Source: Eisenibacter elegans DSM 3317
GTDB lineage: Bacteria > Bacteroidota > Bacteroidia > Cytophagales > Microscillaceae
NCBI RefSeq assembly: GCF_000430505.1
Contig: NZ_AUMD01000011.1
Location: 372,001-436,000 of the forward strand
Length of the DNA stretch: 64,000 bases
Direction: 5' to 3'
The notes below the pieces were generated by a model. It did no database searches and was not told the DNA's origin. It saw only the letters and a list, made by a program, of their open reading frames with translations. A program made the position numbers and the translations under genes. Below, in pieces: positions 1 through 8,492 of this stretch. Numbering within the stretch: the stretch's first letter is position 1; every line of letters starts with the position of its first letter.

Positions 1-478
1 AGCGGGTGTAGAGCTTGCCGTCGGAATAAGTACCTGCGCCGCCTTCACCAAAGCAGTAGTTGGATTCAGGGTTGACGTGTTGGTCTTTATTGATAGCGGC
101 CAAATCACGACGACGGGCGCGTACATCCTTACCACGCTCTATCAGGATAGGGCGGTAACCTAGCTCGGCCAATTGTAGGGCAGCAAACAACCCCGCAGGC
201 CCCGCTCCTACGACAATGACTGGAGGCGCTTGTGTTACATCAGGGTAGGCGCTGCGCTCATAACTCAGCAGTGGTGGGAGCGCTGTGGGGGGATATATAC
301 CCACCTGAAGCTGTATCCATATCTGACGGCTGCGCGCATCGATGGAGCGGCGTAGTATGCGGTAAGAAAAATCAGCAGGCAAACGCCTCCCTAGCTGACG
401 AGCAATGGCTGCCTCAAGGGCTTGGGGCGCAAATGCCTCCTCGGGCACGAGGCGCAGTTCTATTGTATGAGCGGACAT
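1..478 (-). CDS. NAD(FAD)-dependent dehydrogenase, partial (C-terminus beyond window)
   Basis: The N-terminal 159 residues of an FAD-binding oxidoreductase; the rest lies before base 1. After a leader domain of about 85 residues (starting MSAHTIELRLVPEEA), a Rossmann fold opens with VIVVGAGPAGLFAALQLAE and runs into a basic stretch (ERGKDVRARRRD) and then NPESNYCFGEGGAGTYSDGKL. That order, with the N-terminal extension and the CFGEGGAGT.SDGKL block, is typical of the conserved 'FAD-dependent protein' family (COG2509), whose substrate is unknown to me. The start is the ATG at 478; no better start is visible upstream. Family call is confident, function is not. Confidence 0.85.
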   Translation of the reverse strand, partial: MSAHTIELRLVPEEAFAPQALEAAIARQLGRRLPADFSYRILRRSIDARSRQIWIQLQVGIYPPTALPPLLSYERSAYPDVTQAPPVIVVGAGPAGLFAALQLAELGYRPILIERGKDVRARRRDLAAINKDQHVNPESNYCFGEGGAGTYSDGKLYTR

Positions 479-757
479 AATGTGCAAGGGTTTTAACCTC
501 GAAACAACCCGGCCAGCCGGCATTCATAAACACAGCGCGGCCATTGATGAATTTTGAGAATGAATCAGCCACAAAATTACAACTTATTGCCGTAATTGCA
601 CGTAGCATAGCCCTAGTTGAGCTTACAAATGAGGCTAAAGCCTGCTAGTTGTCAGGTATGGCACGTATGTTTTTACCAAAAAAGCGCATATCTATACTCA
701 GCTTTCAGAAATATCATTAATTTTGAACTCATACCAACACCAAAAAACCAACACAAT

Positions 758-1996
758 ATGTTAGCCAAGCGAATGCTGAAAACCGCGAGCACTTACACCC
801 TTGGGCTGTTATTTTTGACTGCCTGTGGAGACGCTTCCTCTACTTCTAATAATGGGCAAAATACACAAGACAGTGCCGATGCTGATACGGTGGCCGCCAA
901 GGTCGAAATTCCTAAACCACAAGACCGCCAGTTTGACGATATCGCCCGCTTTATCGCCGGCCTCCCCTCACGCGAAGGAAGCCCCTACGCCAAGTTTGAA
1001 GAGGAGAGTGTGTGGAAAAATTATGCCCAAACAATGGATGGGCGTTGGAGTAGTATTACTACACAAAAATTACCCAAAATCGAAAAATGGCGCGACGAAG
1101 AGTTGAAAGACATCAACACCGGAGGCGGAACGCTTTTTTACCCCTTCAGCGGGCCTGATTTCCTACACGCCATCACCTTCTTCCCCAAAATGGATACCAT
1201 TGTGATGGTAGGCCTAGAACCAATCGGCTCTGTGCCCAACCCAGACAATATTACCAAAAAATCCTTGGCCGGATATTTTGGTGGCTTGCAACAGAGTTTG
1301 TCGACTATTTTGAGTTATAGCTTTTTCCGAACTTTGGCTATGGAAAATGACTTTACAGGGCGTGTGGTGTCGGATATTGACGGCACGTTGCCTGTATTGA
1401 TGCTCTTTATGGTGCGTACCAATCACAAAATCTTGCATTACGAAAAGGTAGTACTCACTGACGAGGGCAAGGCCATCACTGCCGACAGCACAGCACTCAA
1501 AGACAAGGGCAAATATATCGCTACGAAGGTGGCCTTCTGCCACCAAGACCGCCCCGATGAGTACCGCATTGTGTACTACTTCTCTGCCAACCTCCAAAAT
1601 ACGGCTTATGGCGCACGTCCTGGGATCGATGAGCGGGCTGACTTCAAAGGCTTTTTGAGTAGCCTCAACCCCCGTGCTACATACCTCAAGTCGGCTTCGT
1701 ACCTGATGTATCGCGATAGCTTCAGCAGCATCCGCAACCTGATTCTGGACAATAGCCGCTATTTGCTCCAAGACGATTCCGGGATGCCTATCAACACAAT
1801 CAACAGGGAGCGCTGGAAGCTGATATTCTATGGCAACTATGTGGCACCTATCCCCTTGTTCAGAGAGCGCTATCAGGCTGATTTGCGCAAAATCTATATC
1901 GATAAGGAAGCCAACGGGGTACGTAATCTTCCCTTTGGCATTGGCTATCAGTATCAGGAGGGAACTTCTAACTTGATGTTGGGAGTCAGGCAATAG
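758..1996 (+). CDS. Uncharacterised lipoprotein
   Basis: A 412-residue protein with a lipoprotein signal: a basic start (MLAKRMLKTAS), a hydrophobic run and a lipobox ending LTAC at Cys23, followed by a Ser/Asn/Asp-rich linker. The reading frame is open further upstream to 617, but the signal peptide fixes the start at 758 or at the next ATG, 773. The mature part has no motif I recognise; it is a mixed alpha/beta soluble domain rich in aromatic residues. It probably faces the periplasm or is anchored in the outer membrane. It stands alone, convergent with phaC, and a hairpin follows its stop. Confidence 0.75.
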   Translation: MLAKRMLKTASTYTLGLLFLTACGDASSTSNNGQNTQDSADADTVAAKVEIPKPQDRQFDDIARFIAGLPSREGSPYAKFEEESVWKNYAQTMDGRWSSITTQKLPKIEKWRDEELKDINTGGGTLFYPFSGPDFLHAITFFPKMDTIVMVGLEPIGSVPNPDNITKKSLAGYFGGLQQSLSTILSYSFFRTLAMENDFTGRVVSDIDGTLPVLMLFMVRTNHKILHYEKVVLTDEGKAITADSTALKDKGKYIATKVAFCHQDRPDEYRIVYYFSANLQNTAYGARPGIDERADFKGFLSSLNPRATYLKSASYLMYRDSFSSIRNLILDNSRYLLQDDSGMPINTINRERWKLIFYGNYVAPIPLFRERYQADLRKIYIDKEANGVRNLPFGIGYQYQEGTSNLMLGVRQ

Positions 1997-2021
1997 ATTC
2001 ACCAAGTGAAATTCAAAAGCA

Positions 2022-2057
2022 AACGCCATTGTCTGTGTCTCAACAGGCAATGGCGTT
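2022..2057. terminator. Bidirectional hairpin between convergent genes
   Basis: A perfect 10-base-pair stem (AACGCCATTG at 2022-2031 with CAATGGCGTT at 2048-2057) with a 16-base loop sits between the lipoprotein and phaC, which converge here. No long T-run is present on either side, so termination strength is uncertain. Confidence 0.55.
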
Positions 2058-2083
2058 GTGGTTTGGAGCGGACGGTAGCCGCA

Positions 2084-3139
2084 CTAATCTCTGGCTTTGA
2101 GCCATTCAAATACTGTAGGGCCTAGCTCTGATTGCGAACGGCGACCCGTAAACACACCGATATGCCCCCCGGGAAACTCGTACAGGGTTTTGTCTTTAGA
2201 GCCTACCAAATCATTGAGAGGCTTTGTATGCGCCGGCGGCACAAGATGGTCTTCGGAGGCATAGATATTGAGTAGGGGCACAGTGATATGTTCTAGCTTT
2301 ACGGGGTGTTGTCCCAATACGAAAGTTCCTTTGGTGAGTTTATTTTCTTGATAGAGTTCTTTGATAAACTGGCGGTAGGTTTCGCCCGGGTGGTCGGGGA
2401 GGTTGTTGATCCAGCGTTCCATCCGCATAAAATTGAGCAGCTCGTCCTCATTGTCCATAATCTGCATCAGGCGGCGCTGTTTGTTGGCTTTGAGCCCCGG
2501 CTTGAGCATCTGAAAACCAGTATCGAGGAATGTTCCGGGGATGAGCCCTCCAAAAGCCTCTACGATAGCGTCTACGTCGAGGTCTCGTGCCCAGCGAAAG
2601 AGTAGGCCTTCGTCAGTGGCAAAGTCTACCGGAGTTACGAGGGTGATGAGGTTCTTTATTTTTTCGGGATGAATGGCCGTATAGATGGTGGAGAAAGTCC
2701 CACCTTGGCAGACTCCGAGCAGGTTTACGCGGTCAATTTGGTGTGATTGGCGGATAAAATCTATGGCACCACCTATGTAACCTAGGATATGGTCTTCCAT
2801 CGTGAGGTATCGGTCGCTGCGGGTAGGGTATCCGGTGTCGAGCACGTAGATATCGAGTCCCAGACCGAGGAGCTTGCGTACTAGACTGCGGTCGGGCTGC
2901 AAGTCCATCATATCATAGCGATTGATAAGGGCGTAGGCTATCAGGACAGGTGTTTTGACAGTTGGGGGCGTTTCGCGGTCATAGCGGAAAAGGCGCGCCT
3001 TGTCGAGCTGCCACACTTGATGTTTGGGGCTTGTGCCTACTTCGGGTTCAGGTAAGTTGCTCATTGCCTGTGCGCCTTTGCTAAGGCGTTGGGCAGTGTT
3101 GGCCATTTCTTCGAAAGGGTTATAAAAAGTCGATTGCAT
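2084..3139 (-). CDS. phaC: Class III poly(R)-hydroxyalkanoate synthase, catalytic subunit PhaC
   Basis: Polymerises (R)-3-hydroxyacyl-CoA into storage polyester at the granule surface, together with PhaE. The 351-residue protein is an alpha/beta hydrolase with the PHA synthase lipase-like box GVCQGG, giving catalytic Cys144. Asp297 (in YASEDHLVPP) and His326 (in PGGHIGVF) complete the triad. The spacing of these residues matches, as I recall, the Allochromatium vinosum class III enzyme (Cys149, Asp302, His331), and the length is right for class III rather than the longer classes I and II. The gene follows phaE by 47 bases on the same strand, so the two are almost certainly one transcript. Confidence 0.93.
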   Translation of the reverse strand: MQSTFYNPFEEMANTAQRLSKGAQAMSNLPEPEVGTSPKHQVWQLDKARLFRYDRETPPTVKTPVLIAYALINRYDMMDLQPDRSLVRKLLGLGLDIYVLDTGYPTRSDRYLTMEDHILGYIGGAIDFIRQSHQIDRVNLLGVCQGGTFSTIYTAIHPEKIKNLITLVTPVDFATDEGLLFRWARDLDVDAIVEAFGGLIPGTFLDTGFQMLKPGLKANKQRRLMQIMDNEDELLNFMRMERWINNLPDHPGETYRQFIKELYQENKLTKGTFVLGQHPVKLEHITVPLLNIYASEDHLVPPAHTKPLNDLVGSKDKTLYEFPGGHIGVFTGRRSQSELGPTVFEWLKARD

Positions 3140-3186
3140 AGGTTTTCAAGAGTTTAGAGGTATGAAGCACTGTTCGGGGGCTAAAT

Positions 3187-4569
3187 CTAGTTGTTGGCCT
3201 TCACTTCTTCGGTTTTGCGCCGGGTAGAGGTCTTGCGAGGAGTGGTAGTTTTGGGAGCTGGGGATTCTTCGGAGGCTTTGGGCGTTGGGGTTTTCTCCGC
3301 AGGAGTCGCCTTGGCTGTCGATGTAGGGGTGGTGGCTCTGGTTGGCGCTTGTTGTTGGAGTTGTTGCTCTATCTGGCGGATCTTCTGACGGAGCTCATAG
3401 ATGGTTTTATTCATCTCATCTACCTCTGAACGTGGAACTATGGGGAGCGGAGCCAAGAAATACTCCATTTGCTTGTCAAGCTTGGTTTTGAGCAGCATAC
3501 TGGCATTGACCATTTCACCTTGGGCTCTGGAGTAGGCATCACTGGCAAATAGCTGAATCATATCCGATTCAAAAGTGCTAATCCAGAAACCATAAAACTC
3601 ATCAAATCCTACTACTTGGGCGCTTTGGCCTACTTTTTCCATCAGCTTGCGGACGACATTTTCGAGCGAGCGATAACCCTGAACTTGTACCATTGTCTGG
3701 ATTTCGGTAGCGCGAACATAATACTGCATCATCAGTTGTTGGATTTCGGCTGAGAGTAGGGTCATTTCTTTGTCCCTACCGGCGGGCATCATCGTCATAG
3801 CCGGCCCCGAGGGGTTGTATAGCTGCCCAGTAACAAAGTTGTGCATGCGGAGCAAAAGCCCTAGGCCTGTTCCGACCATAGCCTGTATGCCCTCGTCGCC
3901 AAAAGCTGAGCCGCGTTGGCCAAAAAAGTCATTATATTGTTTAAAATAATCCTGCAATTGCCCTAGGTTAAGCGGCGCGCTTTGCCCCATCATCTGGCTC
4001 AGAAGCGCGTTATATTTATTCATATCAAGCATCTGTTGGAAGGATTCGATGCCGAGGGAGTTGCTCTGAATGAATTTATAGATAGGTTGCCATAGTTCGA
4101 GCATCGACAAGTAAGTGCGGCTATTTTGCAAGAAGCTACTCAAGCCTTCGGGCGAGGTCATCGGGTGTTGAAAAGTTTGGCCAAACTGCTGCGAAAACTG
4201 TTCGTACATCTGGTTCCATTGGGCTTGCATGTCTTTCATAGGTTTTGTTTGATGAGTAATCAATTGAGTGGAAAGGTGTTTTTTGAGTATCTGGAGTAGG
4301 TCTTGGCTCATAGTAAATTGCATTTCGAGCCAAGCGCCCATCAAGTTAGGCAAAGCAGTATGATTGAGTTGCTCCGTAAAGTCGTGGACAGTATGGTGTA
4401 GAGCCTGCTGTTGTTGGTCAATCCATTGGCGATATTGAGCCGTATCGTGTTTGAGTTGTTGGAGGCTATTGAAAGAGTCTTTGAGTTTTTGAGAGGTATC
4501 TACGATATTGCCCATCAAATTTGCCGGAGAATTGAACCAAGCATCGAAAAAGTTTTTTGTACTATCCAT
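3187..4569 (-). CDS. phaE: Class III PHA synthase subunit PhaE with long basic C-terminal tail
   Basis: Partner subunit needed for activity of class III PhaC. The 460-residue protein is Gln- and Met-rich and largely helical, with the N-terminal FFDAWFNSPANLMG segment and a C-terminal coiled coil (about residues 375-407, ending IEQQLQQQ). Typical PhaE proteins are about 350-380 residues long. Here residues 408-460 form an extra low-complexity tail rich in Pro, Thr, Lys and Ala, with repeated KTPTPK, SPAPK and TPRK-like units. It looks like the basic tails of PhaF-type granule proteins and may touch DNA or the granule; that is inference. First gene of the phaE-phaC unit and divergent from phaJ. 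Confidence 0.88.
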   Translation of the reverse strand: MDSTKNFFDAWFNSPANLMGNIVDTSQKLKDSFNSLQQLKHDTAQYRQWIDQQQQALHHTVHDFTEQLNHTALPNLMGAWLEMQFTMSQDLLQILKKHLSTQLITHQTKPMKDMQAQWNQMYEQFSQQFGQTFQHPMTSPEGLSSFLQNSRTYLSMLELWQPIYKFIQSNSLGIESFQQMLDMNKYNALLSQMMGQSAPLNLGQLQDYFKQYNDFFGQRGSAFGDEGIQAMVGTGLGLLLRMHNFVTGQLYNPSGPAMTMMPAGRDKEMTLLSAEIQQLMMQYYVRATEIQTMVQVQGYRSLENVVRKLMEKVGQSAQVVGFDEFYGFWISTFESDMIQLFASDAYSRAQGEMVNASMLLKTKLDKQMEYFLAPLPIVPRSEVDEMNKTIYELRQKIRQIEQQLQQQAPTRATTPTSTAKATPAEKTPTPKASEESPAPKTTTPRKTSTRRKTEEVKANN

Positions 4570-4595
4570 AGGTATCGAGCATTGTCGTTGTTGTT

Positions 4596-4603
4596 CAAAA
4601 ATA
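4596..4603 (-). promoter_or_regulatory. Possible promoter -7 element for phaE-phaC
   Basis: TATTTTTG on the minus strand fits the Bacteroidota -7 consensus TAnnTTTG and lies 26 bases before the phaE start. A TTG lies about 24 bases further upstream, slightly beyond the usual spacing, so this is tentative. Confidence 0.3.
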
Positions 4604-4713
4604 AAGACTAGGCCTTGCTTTTAAAAGCAATCCCCGAAAAAATCCAACTATAGGGTCTGAGTTTTTTTTCATTTGCACTAATTTTAAGCTGCTATTGTAT
4701 TTCTCTAAGGATG

Positions 4714-4745
4714 TTTGGTGAATTCTAAAAAAAAGTGTACAATTG
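4714..4745 (+). promoter_or_regulatory. Probable phaJ promoter
   Basis: TTTG at 4714-4717, a 20-base spacer, then TACAATTG at 4738-4745 (one mismatch to TAnnTTTG). The predicted start point is about 4750, leaving a leader of about 35 bases before the phaJ ATG at 4787. Confidence 0.45.
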
Positions 4746-4786
4746 TATCTTACCGATACTGATTGTGAACCCTTTCGCCACCCCAC

Positions 4787-5191
4787 ATGATAGAACAAAA
4801 CCAAGTCTACCGCCACCGATTCTCTTTCACACAAGCAGAGGTGGCCAAGTTTGCAGAAATCACCGGGGACAAAAACCCCATTCACCTTGACCCCAACTAT
4901 GCGGCGCAAACACCCTTTCAAAAACCGATTATGCACGGGTTTTTGAGTGCTAGCGTATTTTCAAAAGTATTTGGGGTGTTGTTTCCCGGAGAGGGGACTA
5001 TCTACCTGAGCCAGAACCTCAAGTTCAGAAAGCCGATGTTTGTGGAGCAAGAGTATGAGGCTGTTTTCAAAGTACTGAGCCTTCACCACGCCCGCCACCG
5101 TGCTACCATAGAAACTAATATTTACCTCGCCGGAACCGAAGAGCTGGTCTTGAGTGGGGAGGCAGAGGTAATGAACAACACTCAGATTTAA
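4787..5191 (+). CDS. phaJ: (R)-specific enoyl-CoA hydratase, MaoC/PhaJ type
   Basis: Hydrates trans-2-enoyl-CoA from fatty acid breakdown to (R)-3-hydroxyacyl-CoA, the monomer used by PhaC. The 134-residue single hot-dog fold has the hydratase-2 motif around GDKNPIHLD, with Asp28 and His33 as the catalytic pair (Asp31/His36 in the Aeromonas enzyme), then PIMHGFLSASVFSKVFG. Size and motif fit PhaJ rather than the double hot-dog or the nodulation NodN group. It is divergent from phaE-phaC across a 217-base region, so one regulator could act on both directions. Confidence 0.88.
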   Translation: MIEQNQVYRHRFSFTQAEVAKFAEITGDKNPIHLDPNYAAQTPFQKPIMHGFLSASVFSKVFGVLFPGEGTIYLSQNLKFRKPMFVEQEYEAVFKVLSLHHARHRATIETNIYLAGTEELVLSGEAEVMNNTQI

Positions 5192-5336
5192 TCTTGGACT
5201 GTAGCGCAGCAGTTTTAGCGTAGCTTGTCAAAGTTAACATGCGCTATTCAAAAATCAAAATATCTCTCCCGTCGAATGCCTAGCGCTACGGCAGCCGATT
5301 GTTCCCAAAATTGCCACTCAAAAATCGCCACTGTGT

Positions 5337-6626
5337 ATGTCTGCCACAAAAAATCTTTTTGATACCTTCAAGACCCATGATATCGAAGCGCTTGTAAAAG
5401 CGGCTCAAGCTGAGCTCAAAGACAAACCTCTCGAAAGCTTGCACAAACAAAGCTACGAGGGTATCGATATTACTCCGTTTTATCATCCACAAGGGCGCAG
5501 CCCCTTACCTTTGCGCACCAATGGTGCTTGGCAAATAGCCGCACCGGCTTCTTGGGCTAGCGCTACCGCCTTGTTGACTCATGGCGCAGACAGTGTCTGG
5601 ATAGGGGTTGCCGACTGGCAGGAGGCCCATTCTCTATCCTTGGCGCAAGCTCCACAGCGGTATCACTTATTTTTTGACAATCGGGCGGCGTTGGAGGCAG
5701 CCTTACCTCACACACAGGCGGCCAAAAGTCTAAGTTTTGACCCCTTGGCGCTAGCCTTGCGTAGCGGCAAAGCGCCTAGCCAAGCAGACTGGCAGGCGCA
5801 AGGGGCTTTGTATCAACAAAACAATGCTGTGCTCAGCGTCGACATCCGGCCTGTGCATAATGCTGGTGGCAGCGCCACACAGGAACTGGGCATTGGCTTA
5901 GCAATGTTGGTCGAAAATCTACACCAACTTAGTGAAGCCCAGTTGCTTCAACCAGCCACCCTCAAAGTATCCGTACGCTGGCAGGTCGCAATCGGAAGCC
6001 AATATTTTATGGAAATAGCCAAACTGCGCGCATTGCGCCTGTTATGGAGGCTGGTAGCTGATGCCTTTGGCCTAAACACCCAACTCGAAATACAAGCACA
6101 TACAGCTACTTGGAACAAGAGCTTGCTTGATTCATATAACAATATGTTGCGCAATACCACCGAAGCCATGGCGGCTGTGATTGGCGGTGCGGATGTGCTG
6201 TCTGTCTGGCCACACAACCACATCGGAGAAGGGCAGAGTGCTTTTGCTGACCGTATCGCCCTCAATACTGCGTTATTGCTGCGCGAAGAAGCTCATCTTG
6301 ACAAGGTGGCCGATGCTGCTGCCGGAGCTTATTTTGTAGAGCAACTCAGCGACCAACTGGCTGACAAAGCTTGGGCATACTTCCAAAGTTTAGAGGCTGC
6401 CGGAGGCTTTCTGAAGGCTGCTGCCAAAAATATTCCCCAAAACGATATAGCGGAGGTAGCCACCCGTAAAAGACAAGATTTTGCAGCCGGCAAGCTCGTG
6501 ATGGTAGGGGTCAACAAGTTCCCCAACGCCAAGGATACCCTGAAAGAAGTCGCCGGCGCTCCTGCCCCCACTGCCGATTGGCAGGCGCTGCCCGAGCAAC
6601 GCCTCGCACAAACTCCCTTAACCTAA
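5337..6626 (+). CDS. mutA: Methylmalonyl-CoA mutase small (beta) subunit
   Basis: Non-catalytic partner of the B12 enzyme that interconverts succinyl-CoA and methylmalonyl-CoA. The 429-residue protein begins with the family sequence NLFDTF and then carries YEGIDITPFYHPQG, a TIM-barrel portion, and the FVEQLSDQLADKAWAYFQSLEAAGG block typical of mutases. It lacks a C-terminal B12-binding domain, as is usual for Bacteroidota MutA. Its usual neighbour mutB, the catalytic subunit, does not follow; the next gene is an unrelated membrane protein. The start at 5337 is a plain ATG without a ribosome site. Proximity to the pha genes could link propionyl-CoA supply to polymer composition, but this is inference. 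Confidence 0.9.
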   Translation: MSATKNLFDTFKTHDIEALVKAAQAELKDKPLESLHKQSYEGIDITPFYHPQGRSPLPLRTNGAWQIAAPASWASATALLTHGADSVWIGVADWQEAHSLSLAQAPQRYHLFFDNRAALEAALPHTQAAKSLSFDPLALALRSGKAPSQADWQAQGALYQQNNAVLSVDIRPVHNAGGSATQELGIGLAMLVENLHQLSEAQLLQPATLKVSVRWQVAIGSQYFMEIAKLRALRLLWRLVADAFGLNTQLEIQAHTATWNKSLLDSYNNMLRNTTEAMAAVIGGADVLSVWPHNHIGEGQSAFADRIALNTALLLREEAHLDKVADAAAGAYFVEQLSDQLADKAWAYFQSLEAAGGFLKAAAKNIPQNDIAEVATRKRQDFAAGKLVMVGVNKFPNAKDTLKEVAGAPAPTADWQALPEQRLAQTPLT

Positions 6627-6641
6627 AAGACTGTCGAAGTG

Positions 6642-7238
6642 ATGTTAGCCCCCATCGAAGAACGCCTCCACCGCTTGGCCGCCGCCGTCAGACTAGTACA
6701 CCCCAATCTCTCTTTTGAGCGCTGGACGTATCCGCCACCTTGGCAGCCACTTTTTTTCAAAATTGCGGCTGGGGTTTCTATGCTGTTGTTGCTTTTTCCG
6801 GTGTATTGGTGGGCGCAGCCCTCGCTTTGGCAGCCCGAAATAGTCAGGATAGCTAAGAGTATAGGCTTATTGGCTTTCCTTGGTTTCAAATCATATGAGT
6901 GGCTTAAAGACGACTTGATGCGCCAACACGCCCGCAAACTTCAGGAAGTACCGCCCAAAACACCTATTCCTAACCAAAGCTATCCGCTTACGGCAGCGCT
7001 ACACACACTGTTGGAGCGCAGACATAACAGATTAGAACAAGCTGTTTTGGGCGCTTGGGTGGCTTTGATGGTGGGTGGTGTGGTTTTCGGATGGATATGG
7101 CCGCCGACTGCCGCCTATGTTGCTATGCCGGTCGTTTTCGGCTTTGCTGCTTTATGGGCTGTAGCCTATGGATTGACTATCTGGAGGCTGCGCCTTATCA
7201 AGGCGCAACTCCAAGCCTATGAGCGATTTTTGCCTTGA
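6642..7238 (+). CDS. Four-helix membrane protein of unknown function
   Basis: A 198-residue protein with two hydrophobic hairpins: residues of about 40-60 and 75-90, then two more helices near 135-155 and 160-185. The loop between the pairs is polar and helical (ERRHNRLEQAVLG). I do not recognise the family. The ATG at 6642 is preferred over a GTG one codon earlier. It follows mutA by 15 bases and is probably co-transcribed with it; it converges with the small gene at 7262 with only 23 bases between the stops. Confidence 0.6.
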   Translation: MLAPIEERLHRLAAAVRLVHPNLSFERWTYPPPWQPLFFKIAAGVSMLLLLFPVYWWAQPSLWQPEIVRIAKSIGLLAFLGFKSYEWLKDDLMRQHARKLQEVPPKTPIPNQSYPLTAALHTLLERRHNRLEQAVLGAWVALMVGGVVFGWIWPPTAAYVAMPVVFGFAALWAVAYGLTIWRLRLIKAQLQAYERFLP

Positions 7239-7261
7239 TAGCCTCGGCGTGAGCATGGTAG

Positions 7262-7474
7262 TTAGTGGCTACGTTTGAGTGTCCAGAAAATCCAGTTGGC
7301 TCCGGCCACACAGGTAGCTACTTCCCAGCGATTCTTGCCCAGATCATTCAAGATGGCGACCAGTTCGGTGTAAGATCCGCTGAGTATCTCTTCCCTGCCA
7401 TCGGGCAGGTTACAACGGATGCTGTTGGCTTCCCAAAGCCACTCTAACGAAGCGTATTCCCATTGTTGCTGCAT
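7262..7474 (-). CDS. Small protein resembling DUF4177
   Basis: A 70-residue protein. The pattern of an N-terminal WEYASLEW strand, a helix ending LNDLGKNRWE, then a strand and a terminal FWTLKR resembles the DUF4177-like fold (E-Y-K-V strand, L-N-x-LG-x-x-GWE, FKR end). No catalytic residues are visible. It stands alone and is convergent with the membrane protein. The similarity is judged by eye, so treat the family name as provisional. Confidence 0.55.
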   Translation of the reverse strand: MQQQWEYASLEWLWEANSIRCNLPDGREEILSGSYTELVAILNDLGKNRWEVATCVAGANWIFWTLKRSH

Positions 7475-7503
7475 TTTTGTAGGGGGTTAGTGAAGCGAAT
7501 ATT

Positions 7504-7544
7504 TGTATAATCCTTGTAAATCCTCAAATCAAGTAAACCTTGGC
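7504..7544 (-). repeat. Dispersed intergenic repeat, partial copy
   Basis: On the minus strand this reads CCAAGGTTTACTTGATTTGAGG followed by a CAAGGATTATA tail. The block TTTACTTGATTTGAGGATT is shared with copies at 21411, 36857 and 60791. It lies in the 106-base gap between murQ and the small protein gene. See the finding on the repeat family. Confidence 0.6.
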
Positions 7545-7580
7545 ATCAATCGATGAGATTATGTCCAGCCGCAGTTGTTC

Positions 7581-8420
7581 TTAGCCTTTCTGACGCATAT
7601 TATTTTCTTCAAATGCCTTTGCGGCAGCGCGTACACTCCCGTGTTTTTGTAATAAATCAGCGGCCTCTACGGTGGGTATTTGCAGCAACTCGACCAGCAT
7701 TTTAGTTCCTCGCTCGATGAGTTTGTGGTTGGAGAGTTGCATATCGACCATTTTATTGTCTACCACGCGGCCTAGCTGTATCATCGTTACGGTCGAAATC
7801 ATATTGAGTACCAGCTTTTGTGCGGTTCCAGCCTTCATCCGGGTGCTACCACTGATAAGCTCGGGTCCAACGACAACCTCTACAGGCAGCGCAGCCGCCT
7901 TGGCCAAAGCAGAGCCTGTATTGCAGACAATACAACCCGTAAGCATCCCGAAGGCACGGGCTTGGCTTACCCCGCCAATCACATAGGGCGTACGCCCCGA
8001 GGCGGCAATCCCGATGAGGATATCTTCGGGTTGGGGCTGATAGGCTTGTAAGTCCTGCCAAGCTTGTGTGGGGTCGTCTTCGGCAAATTCTACCGCCTTG
8101 CGGATGGCGCTATCGCCTCCGGCAATCAAACCAATGACCCGATCGTGAGGTACACCAAAAGTAGGTGGGCACTCCGAGGCATCTACAATCCCCAAGCGCC
8201 CGCTAGTGCCGGCACCGATGTAAAATAAGCGCCCGCCTGCTTGCATTCTAGGAACTATGGCCGCTATCAATGTCTCTATCTGAGGGAGTGCGCGAGCAAT
8301 GGCCAAGGGGACGGTCTGGTCTTCTTGGTTGATATACTGCAACAATGTAGCGATAGATTGTTGCTCTAAATCACGATAAGGCGATGCTGACTCGGTAGTG
8401 CTGGAGGTGTTTTGAGACAT
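7581..8420 (-). CDS. murQ: N-acetylmuramic acid 6-phosphate etherase
   Basis: Cleaves the lactyl ether of MurNAc-6-phosphate to give GlcNAc-6-phosphate and D-lactate in cell-wall recycling, in the cytoplasm. The 279-residue SIS-fold protein has the family blocks GRLFYIGAGTSGRLGIVDASECPPTFG, GGDSAIRKAVEFAEDD (with the catalytic Glu region), IGIAASGRTPYVIGG, and SGSTRMKAGTAQKLVLNM. Length and order match MurQ fully. No kinase (murK or anmK) lies next to it; the neighbouring aldose epimerase-like gene could be an incidental neighbour. The start at 8420 gives a short polar N-terminus before the conserved LEQQSIATLLQYINQED. Confidence 0.93.
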   Translation of the reverse strand: MSQNTSSTTESASPYRDLEQQSIATLLQYINQEDQTVPLAIARALPQIETLIAAIVPRMQAGGRLFYIGAGTSGRLGIVDASECPPTFGVPHDRVIGLIAGGDSAIRKAVEFAEDDPTQAWQDLQAYQPQPEDILIGIAASGRTPYVIGGVSQARAFGMLTGCIVCNTGSALAKAAALPVEVVVGPELISGSTRMKAGTAQKLVLNMISTVTMIQLGRVVDNKMVDMQLSNHKLIERGTKMLVELLQIPTVEAADLLQKHGSVRAAAKAFEENNMRQKG

Positions 8421-8492
8421 TTACGATTTATGATTTATGATTTTACGGATTCGTAGTTCGTCAATCGTATCTCGTCAATCCAAGTGCTTCGA

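Noticed and set aside
617-757. N-terminal extension of the lipoprotein at 758
   Set aside because: The extension would bury the lipoprotein signal; the ATG at 758 gives a proper signal peptide.
1214-2050. 278-residue open frame on minus, opposite the lipoprotein
   Set aside because: It is a shadow of the lipoprotein gene; it has no signal, domain or conserved motif, and overlaps the whole real gene.
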